A DNA stretch of 64,000 nt from Butyricicoccus_A sp963601915 (GTDB lineage: Bacteria > Bacillota > Clostridia > Oscillospirales > Butyricicoccaceae). The DNA lies in the NCBI GenBank assembly GCA_963601915.1, contig CAVCGL010000003.1:62001-126000 (forward strand), read 5' to 3'. The translations under genes and the position numbers were made by a program. Below the pieces are notes generated by a model. The model had not been told where the DNA came from. It searched no databases and saw nothing but the letters and a program-made list of their open reading frames with translations. Below are positions 58,921-64,000 of the stretch, piece by piece; position 1 is the first letter of the stretch; every line of letters begins with the position of its first letter.

Positions 58921-59234
58921 GTCTGTACCTCCTTTACATTGCGAAACAGCCGTTCAATGCGCCGCATTTCCAGCTGCAGCACTTCGCGTCCCAGCTGTGT
59001 GATACAATAAATCTTTCGTTTTTCTTCTTCCCGAACAAACCGAATCAGCTGATCCTTTTCCATTTTGGACAGTGTGCCGTACATCGTCCCCGGACTCAGA
59101 CGAATCTCTCCATCCGTCAGCTGCTCTACCTGCTGGACGATGCCATAGCCGTGCATCGGCTGCTGCAAGCACAGCAAAATATAAAATCCGGTCTCTGTCA
59201 TCGGCACATACACTTTTCTGATGTGCGCATCCAT
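58905..59234 (-). CDS. PadR family transcriptional regulator
   Basis: A 109-residue winged-helix protein of the PadR family: TETGFYILLCLQQPMHGYGI, QQVEQLTDGEIRLSPGTMYGTLSKME (recognition region, quoted in part), VREEEKRKIYCITQLGREVL and a C-terminal dimerisation helix. PadR proteins repress efflux or envelope genes and are released by small molecules. The promoter at 59291-59319 carries a 15-base near-perfect inverted repeat over its -10 box, the likely site of autorepression. It leads an operon with DUF2812. Confidence 0.92.
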   Translation of the reverse strand: MDAHIRKVYVPMTETGFYILLCLQQPMHGYGIVQQVEQLTDGEIRLSPGTMYGTLSKMEKDQLIRFVREEEKRKIYCITQLGREVLQLEMRRIERLFRNVKEVQTWQKQ

Positions 59235-59265
59235 GGTATTTTCCTCCTACTCAAGCCTCGATGCA

Positions 59266-59319
59266 TCGCAGTACGATATATCTTACCTTGAGTATATCGC
59301 ACTGCGAGTGTCCTGTCAA
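59266..59319 (-). promoter_or_regulatory. PadR promoter with overlapping 15-base inverted-repeat operator
   Basis: On the minus strand, a consensus TTGACA (59314-59319), a 17-base spacer and TATACT (59291-59296). The arms TCGCAGTACGATATA (59266-59280) and TATATCGCACTGCGA (59293-59307) are complementary at 14 of 15 positions around a 12-base centre and cover the -10 box. Confidence 0.8.
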
Positions 59320-59330
59320 TAGATTGATAG

Positions 59331-59360
59331 AAAAAAGGCGTCCCGCTTGCGCGGAACGCC
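59331..59360 (-). terminator. Terminator of the first inositol dehydrogenase copy
   Basis: GGCGTTCCGC/GCGGGACGCC on the minus strand with six T. It is duplicated with the gene at 62484-62512. Confidence 0.85.
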
Positions 59361-59396
59361 TCTCTTTGTATTGTGTTGTTTTGGTAATTGGGTGAA

Positions 59397-60422
59397 TTAC
59401 TCAGCAACCTTTACCCAAACACCGCCATTGCGGCAGGACTCGGTTGCAGCGGCAGCCATCAGTACCGGACGCAGGCCATCGTATGCGCCAACAACCGTCG
59501 GCTTGTCGTTTACGATGGAGTCGATGAAGTACTTGATCTGCTCGATGAATGCGTCGTTGTAACGCTCCAGGAAGAACCACTTCGGCTTCTCGGATACTGC
59601 ACCGTCAACGGTAGTGATGGTAGCGGTAGAGTTCAGATCGTTCTTATCGGAAGCCATGCCCTTAGAGCCGAATACTTCTACTCTCTGATCGTAGCCGTAT
59701 ACTGCCTGACGGGAGTTGTTGATGGTAGCGATAGCGCCGTTTGCCAGCTTCATGGTAACAACTGCGGTATCTACATCCGGAATACCGGACTCTTCCTGCA
59801 GGTTCGGGTTAACCAGGCAGGAACCTACTGCGGAAATCTCTACTGCCTCAGAACCGGACAGGTAACGAACCATATCGAAGTCATGGATCATCATATCATA
59901 GAAGATACCGCCAGATACTGCTACATAAGATGCCGGTGGTGGCTCCGGATCGCGGGAAGTTACGTTGATGTAATGCGGATCGCCAATCTTGCCTTCTTTC
60001 ACTGCATCAGCAACTGCCTTGTGGTTGTGGTCGAAGCGGCGGTTGAAACCTACCTGGAACTTTACGCCCTTCTCTTCTACCAGTGCCAGCAGCTTCTTGA
60101 TCTTCTCAATATCATAGTCGATCGGCTTTTCGCAGAATACGTTCTTGCCAGCCTTTACTGCTTCCATGGAAACCTCACAATGGGTATCGGTGGAAGAGCA
60201 AACCATTACTACGTCAACATCCGGGTTGGTTACAACGTCCATGTAGTTGGTGGATACGTTGGTGATGCCGCGCTCTGCCAGCCACTCACGTGCGCCGGAC
60301 TTATCCAGCATCGGATCAGCTACTGCTACTACTTCAGCGCCGTCGATGTTGTTGAGCAGATTGTTGATGTGCAGCTTACCAATTCTGCCGCAGCCAACGA
60401 CACCAAACTTTACATTTGCCAT
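59397..60422 (-). CDS. iolG: Inositol 2-dehydrogenase-like oxidoreductase, copy 1 (Gfo/Idh/MocA)
   Basis: A 341-residue NAD(P)-dependent oxidoreductase. The Rossmann motif is GVVGCGRIGKLH, followed by VCSSTDTHCEV and FCEKPIDYD (catalytic Lys in the EKP motif), GFNRRFDHNHKAV and GGIFYDMMIHDFDMVRYL (catalytic Asp/His). These suit an inositol 2-dehydrogenase, converting myo-inositol to scyllo-inosose. Context supports it: an iolE end lies at 63.7 kb and a sodium/solute symporter sits beside it. It differs from copy 2 (62550-63575) at only two residues, Val4/Leu4 and Val34/Ala34, and the terminator is duplicated too. Confidence 0.88.
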   Translation of the reverse strand: MANVKFGVVGCGRIGKLHINNLLNNIDGAEVVAVADPMLDKSGAREWLAERGITNVSTNYMDVVTNPDVDVVMVCSSTDTHCEVSMEAVKAGKNVFCEKPIDYDIEKIKKLLALVEEKGVKFQVGFNRRFDHNHKAVADAVKEGKIGDPHYINVTSRDPEPPPASYVAVSGGIFYDMMIHDFDMVRYLSGSEAVEISAVGSCLVNPNLQEESGIPDVDTAVVTMKLANGAIATINNSRQAVYGYDQRVEVFGSKGMASDKNDLNSTATITTVDGAVSEKPKWFFLERYNDAFIEQIKYFIDSIVNDKPTVVGAYDGLRPVLMAAAATESCRNGGVWVKVAE

Positions 60423-60552
60423 AAGTCATTCTCCTTTGTATCTGATAATAAATAGATGATTTTTTTGTATTGTTAGAGCCGCACCCAAGCGGCAGATGCG
60501 CCGCCGGGTGCTATGGAGAGAGTTCACGAAAAAATCGTGCCGTGTTATTTAA

Positions 60553-62214
60553 TTATGCGGCAATGCCAATCGGAGAGAAGAAGATATAAATACCGACAGC
60601 AATGGCAATGCCTACGATGCAGACAATGTGACGATACTTCCACGGCGTCAAATCAACGGTTCCATCCTCTGGAGCCTTCCATTCCTCCACTGCCTTGAAC
60701 TTATTGAGATACATCATAATGAGCAGCTCAATGACGAACATCACGGCAATGGCATACAGATAATGAATCGGCTCACCGCTGGACGGATAGCACGGCTTGA
60801 TAATCATAAAAGCGCCATAGCATACCACATGGACAACGGTAATCAGGAACGGCGTATATCTCGGAACGCGGCGGAATACAATTGCACCGAGTACGGTGAA
60901 CAAAATCGGCATCGAAACGAACTGTGACAGAGAGTTCAGGAAGGTCGTAATGCCGTTTGCGTACATGACGAATGGAGAAATAATGATTGCAATCACACCA
61001 GCAATCGTTGCATAAATCTTTGCTACGCGAACATAGAACACATCGGTTTTTCCCGGGCACAAAATCGGACGGAACAAATCCAAGGTAAACATGGTAGCGG
61101 CAGAATTCAGCACGGAGTTAAACGAAGAGAGAATCGCACCGAACAGAACCGCTGCAAAGAATCCCATAATCGGTTTCGGAACAACAGCGGAAACCAATGC
61201 CGGATATGCAAAGTCAATCGCACTGCTGCCAGCTGCTTGAATCTTTTCCTGAATAGACGGCAGGAAGTACGCAATTACGCCCGGCAGAACCAGGTAGAAG
61301 AAACCAAGTGTCTTGAGGAATCCACAGAAGATTGCACCCTTCTGGCCTTCCTTCAGAGATTTTGCTGCCAGCGCACGCTGAACGAACGACTGGTTGCAGC
61401 ACCACCAATACAGGTTGTTAAACAGCATACCGGTGAAAATCAGAGGCCACGGCAGAGCCGGTTCACCGGCATCCCATGCAGCCCATGCATTGAGCTTTGC
61501 CGGTTCAGTCTGAACCATGTACTGGAAGCCAGCAAGAATACCGCCGCCAGAGGTTTCCTTGCCCAGCAGAGCCAGACCGAGAAACGGAATGAGCAGGCCG
61601 CCGATAATCAAGCCAATGCCATTGATAGTATCGGATACGGCAACCGCTTTCAAACCGCCAAAGATTGCATAACAGCCACCGATAATACCGATGATAACGC
61701 ACAGAATAGCAACTGCGCTGAACTTGCTCAAATTGAAGATACCGGAAATATCAAAGATATTTTCAAATACAACCGCACCGGAGTATAGGATAACCGGCAG
61801 ATTCAAAATGGAATACATGATGACAATAACCAGAGAGAACATGGTTCTGGTCTTTCTGCCGAATCGTGCTTCCATCAGCTGCGGCATGGTTGTCGTACCC
61901 ATTTTCAAATAAGTCGGCAGGAAGAAATAGGCCAATGCAAACAGAGTAAACAGAGAACCAACTTCCCAGCCAATCGGGCTCATATTCGATGCCCATCCCT
62001 GACCATTGGTACCGACCAGCTGTTCGGCGGACAGATTGGTCAAAAGCAAGGAACCGGCAATAACAACACCCGGCAGACCACGGCCTGCGAGGAAATATCC
62101 TTCTGCTGTCTCCAGATTATCTCCCTTTGTCTTCCATGCAGCCACAATAGCTACCAATGCAGTGAAGAATAGGAAGCTGATCGCTATCCAAATAAATGAA
62201 CTAAAAAAACTCAT
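60553..62214 (-). CDS. Sodium/solute symporter family transporter (likely inositol or sugar)
   Basis: A 553-residue protein with about 14 membrane helices. I chose ATG 62214, with GGGAAAGAG about 9 bases upstream; an ATG two codons earlier is also possible. The SSS signature is seen in AEGYFLAGRGLPGVVIAGSL and LLTNLSAEQLVGTNGQGWAS near the start, ATTMPQLMEARFG-like sequence (here TTTMPQLMEARFGRKTRT), GGLKAVAVSDTINGIG and FAAVLFGAILSSFNSVLNSA. These carry the sodium-site residues of SLC5-type carriers. The symporter lies between the two dehydrogenase copies, so myo-inositol or an isomer is the likely cargo (inference). A promoter lies at 62285-62313. Confidence 0.9.
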   Translation of the reverse strand: MSFFSSFIWIAISFLFFTALVAIVAAWKTKGDNLETAEGYFLAGRGLPGVVIAGSLLLTNLSAEQLVGTNGQGWASNMSPIGWEVGSLFTLFALAYFFLPTYLKMGTTTMPQLMEARFGRKTRTMFSLVIVIMYSILNLPVILYSGAVVFENIFDISGIFNLSKFSAVAILCVIIGIIGGCYAIFGGLKAVAVSDTINGIGLIIGGLLIPFLGLALLGKETSGGGILAGFQYMVQTEPAKLNAWAAWDAGEPALPWPLIFTGMLFNNLYWWCCNQSFVQRALAAKSLKEGQKGAIFCGFLKTLGFFYLVLPGVIAYFLPSIQEKIQAAGSSAIDFAYPALVSAVVPKPIMGFFAAVLFGAILSSFNSVLNSAATMFTLDLFRPILCPGKTDVFYVRVAKIYATIAGVIAIIISPFVMYANGITTFLNSLSQFVSMPILFTVLGAIVFRRVPRYTPFLITVVHVVCYGAFMIIKPCYPSSGEPIHYLYAIAVMFVIELLIMMYLNKFKAVEEWKAPEDGTVDLTPWKYRHIVCIVGIAIAVGIYIFFSPIGIAA

Positions 62215-62284
62215 ATACATCACTCTTTCCCATAAATACGAATTTCCCGTTTTCTCTTTCACGCGTGTTCCTTTCGGTGTTTTT

Positions 62285-62313
62285 ATGATACTACACTTCG
62301 TGCTTTTGTTCAA
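62285..62313 (-). promoter_or_regulatory. Promoter of the symporter gene
   Basis: On the minus strand, TTGAAC (62308-62313), a 17-base spacer and TATCAT (62285-62290), about 65 bases before the start. The symporter is thus not dependent on the upstream dehydrogenase transcript, which has a terminator. Confidence 0.6.
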
Positions 62314-62483
62314 TAGAATCGGACAAGTATCATTTCCCCGTGCAAAATCCCGTAAACATGCACAAGTTTCTCAATATTTTCTCGTGATTCGCACTAAAAT
62401 TCCGTGTTTTCGAGTGACATTTTCGTTTTCTCCTCTGCCATTTCGTGCATTTGCACGAAATATGCTTATTCTTTTCGGCAGCA

Positions 62484-62512
62484 GAAAAGGCGTCCCGCTT
62501 GCGCGAGACGCC
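62484..62512 (-). terminator. Terminator of the second inositol dehydrogenase copy
   Basis: GGCGTCTCGC/GCGGGACGCC hairpin on the minus strand with TTTT, a copy of the hairpin at 59331-59360. Confidence 0.8.
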
Positions 62513-62549
62513 TCTCTTTGTATTGTGTTGTTTTTGGTAATTGGGTGAA

Positions 62550-63575
62550 TTACTCGGCAACCTTTACCCAAACACCGCCGTTGCGGCAGGACTCAGTTGC
62601 AGCAGCAGCCATCAGTACCGGACGCAGGCCATCGTATGCGCCAACAACTGTCGGCTTGTCGTTTACGATGGAGTCGATAAAGTACTTGATCTGCTCGATG
62701 AATGCGTCGTTGTAACGCTCCAGGAAGAACCACTTCGGCTTCTCGGATACTGCACCGTCAACGGTAGTGATGGTAGCGGTAGAGTTCAGATCGTTCTTAT
62801 CGGAAGCCATGCCCTTAGAGCCGAATACTTCTACTCTCTGATCGTAGCCGTATACTGCCTGACGGGAGTTGTTGATGGTAGCGATAGCGCCGTTTGCCAG
62901 CTTCATGGTAACAACTGCGGTATCTACATCCGGAATACCGGACTCTTCCTGCAGGTTCGGGTTAACCAGGCAGGAACCTACTGCGGAAATCTCTACTGCC
63001 TCAGAACCGGACAGGTAACGAACCATATCGAAGTCATGGATCATCATATCATAGAAGATACCGCCAGATACTGCTACATAAGATGCCGGTGGTGGCTCCG
63101 GATCGCGGGAAGTTACGTTGATGTAATGCGGATCGCCAATCTTGCCTTCTTTCACTGCATCAGCAACTGCCTTGTGGTTGTGGTCGAAGCGGCGGTTGAA
63201 ACCTACCTGGAACTTTACGCCCTTCTCTTCTACCAGTGCCAGCAGCTTCTTGATCTTCTCAATATCATAGTCGATCGGCTTTTCGCAGAATACGTTCTTG
63301 CCAGCCTTTACTGCTTCCATGGAAACCTCACAATGGGTATCGGTGGAAGAGCAAACCATTACTACGTCAACATCCGGGTTGGTTACAACGTCCATGTAGT
63401 TGGTGGATACGTTGGTGATACCGCGCTCTGCCAGCCACTCGCGTGCGCCGGACTTATCCAGCATCGGATCAGCTGCTGCTACTACTTCAGCGCCGTCGAT
63501 GTTGTTAAGCAGATTGTTGATGTGCAGCTTACCAATTCTGCCGCAGCCAACTACGCCAAACTTCAAATTTGCCAT
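62550..63575 (-). CDS. iolG: Inositol 2-dehydrogenase-like oxidoreductase, copy 2
   Basis: A 341-residue protein nearly identical to copy 1 (two replacements: Leu4 and Ala34), with the same motifs: GVVGCGRIGKLH, FCEKPIDYD and MMIHDFDMV. The shared DNA tract covers the whole gene and its terminator, about 1.09 kb (59336-60422 and 62489-63575). It stops abruptly just before the ATG, so the two have different leaders and promoters. Its closeness to iolE suggests that this copy is in the catabolic transcript. Reported here as an inositol dehydrogenase by context; a related sugar oxidoreductase cannot be excluded. Confidence 0.88.
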   Translation of the reverse strand: MANLKFGVVGCGRIGKLHINNLLNNIDGAEVVAAADPMLDKSGAREWLAERGITNVSTNYMDVVTNPDVDVVMVCSSTDTHCEVSMEAVKAGKNVFCEKPIDYDIEKIKKLLALVEEKGVKFQVGFNRRFDHNHKAVADAVKEGKIGDPHYINVTSRDPEPPPASYVAVSGGIFYDMMIHDFDMVRYLSGSEAVEISAVGSCLVNPNLQEESGIPDVDTAVVTMKLANGAIATINNSRQAVYGYDQRVEVFGSKGMASDKNDLNSTATITTVDGAVSEKPKWFFLERYNDAFIEQIKYFIDSIVNDKPTVVGAYDGLRPVLMAAAATESCRNGGVWVKVAE

Positions 63576-63619
63576 GACCTTTTCTCTCCTTGTCTATACT
63601 TGTTAATCAAGCCAGAAAT

Positions 63620-63647
63620 CTGGATACCTGCAGACGCAGGTATCCAG
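63620..63647. terminator. Perfect hairpin between iolE and the second dehydrogenase
   Basis: A 12-base stem CTGGATACCTGC/GCAGGTATCCAG with a 4-base loop. The T run is better on the plus strand; on the minus strand it may be an mRNA-stabilising or processing hairpin. Confidence 0.55.
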
Positions 63648-63677
63648 TTTTCATCTAAAATTAAGTGATTATGTTCC

Positions 63678-64000
63678 TTACTTAGCCATCAGGTCAGTGA
63701 TGTACTCGTAAGCCATCTTTGCGTACTTGAACGGGTTAGCCTTAGCCGGATCCTGCTCAGCCTCAACCATGATCCAGCCCTCGTAACCGATCTCGTCCAG
63801 CTTTCTCAGAACCGGCTCGAAGTCGATGCAGCCTTCTGGATCGCCCGGAACGGTGAATGCGCCGTTCCGAACCGACTTCAGGAAGGACCAGCTCTCCTTG
63901 ATAGCCTGATCGCGAACTGCCTTACGCATGTTCTTCAGATGTACATGACCGATTCTGTTCGGATACTTGTTCAGAACTGCCATCGGATCTTCCTCAGAGA
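63678..64000 (-). CDS. iolE: Myo-inosose-2 dehydratase-like TIM-barrel protein, N-terminus outside the window
   Basis: The visible C-terminal 107 residues run to the window edge without a start. They show the end of the xylose-isomerase-like TIM barrel: EEDPMAVLNKYPNRIGHVHLKN (partly quoted), then GCIDFEPVLRKLDEIGYEGW and MVEAEQDPAKANPFKYAKMAYEYI, with the metal-binding His and Glu (HVHLK; VEAEQD). This matches IolE, which dehydrates scyllo-inosose, the product of the dehydrogenase nearby. The internal ATG at 63983 is not the true start. It is upstream of the second dehydrogenase in the same direction. Confidence 0.85.
   Translation of the reverse strand, partial: SEEDPMAVLNKYPNRIGHVHLKNMRKAVRDQAIKESWSFLKSVRNGAFTVPGDPEGCIDFEPVLRKLDEIGYEGWIMVEAEQDPAKANPFKYAKMAYEYITDLMAK

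Overview
The window looks like chromosomal DNA of an anaerobic, gut-type member of the Clostridia (Oscillospirales or Butyricicoccaceae-like; this is inference). The reasons are a complete Rnf complex (rnfCDGEAB), a glmS ribozyme, a CIRCE operator, Bacillota-style ribosome binding sites, an inositol-use cluster, mini-RNase III and a TxpA-like holin-type toxin. I saw no tRNA, rRNA, CRISPR array, transposase or integrase. Most genes are well spaced, with their own sigma-A-type promoters and strong hairpin terminators, several of them with UUCG loops.

Layout. 0-3.7 kb: an AT-rich accessory block with a truncated unknown gene, a small secreted protein and a two-permease plus ATPase ABC exporter. 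3.8-8.9 kb: an AEC transporter, a VanZ-like protein, a likely type I toxin-antitoxin module (35-residue toxin gene with a convergent antisense RNA), an ABC-F ATPase, a putative metal exporter and a cytidylate-kinase-like protein. 9.2-14 kb: a ricin-type lectin with a histone-like basic tail, a DUF975 gene with an early in-frame TGA, a 54-residue membrane protein, CIRCE-controlled htpG and a 39-residue membrane peptide. 14.3-23.5 kb, minus strand: RCC1-repeat protein, GluQRS coupled to a NifX-like protein, LOG-family hydrolase, ptsI behind a possible attenuator, a degenerate GH3 protein, DUF5662 and DUF445. 23.7-29.2 kb, plus strand: glmS ribozyme and glmS, a feoA-feoB fusion, and rpe behind a long structured leader.

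29.4-38.2 kb: a nine-unit mosaic of palindromic repeats, purL, an HtrA protease and a PhoP/PhoR-like two-component system. 38.4-46.7 kb: a DUF4015 glycosidase-like protein, the Rnf operon (ferredoxin:NAD+ oxidoreduction coupled to ion pumping) and an orphan sensor kinase. 46.9-51 kb: GAPDH, a lipoprotein, and PspA with a glycine-rich TPM-like membrane protein (envelope stress). 51.1-54.6 kb: a second AT-rich accessory block with a BlaI-type repressor, an M56 protease, three small secreted or anchored proteins and a VanZ-like protein. 54.8-59.3 kb: thioredoxin, mini-RNase III, a 40-residue Asn/Gln-rich peptide, YebC, HD, cupin and CpXC proteins, and a PadR/DUF2812 pair with a clear promoter-overlapping operator. 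59.3-64 kb: inositol catabolism, with two almost identical inositol dehydrogenases flanking a sodium/solute symporter, then the end of iolE.

The most interesting items are the type I toxin-antitoxin module, the ptsI attenuator, the unassigned rpe leader RNA, the modular repeat family, the 1.09-kb dehydrogenase duplication and the lectin/histone-tail fusion. Functions are recalled from family motifs; no database search was run.
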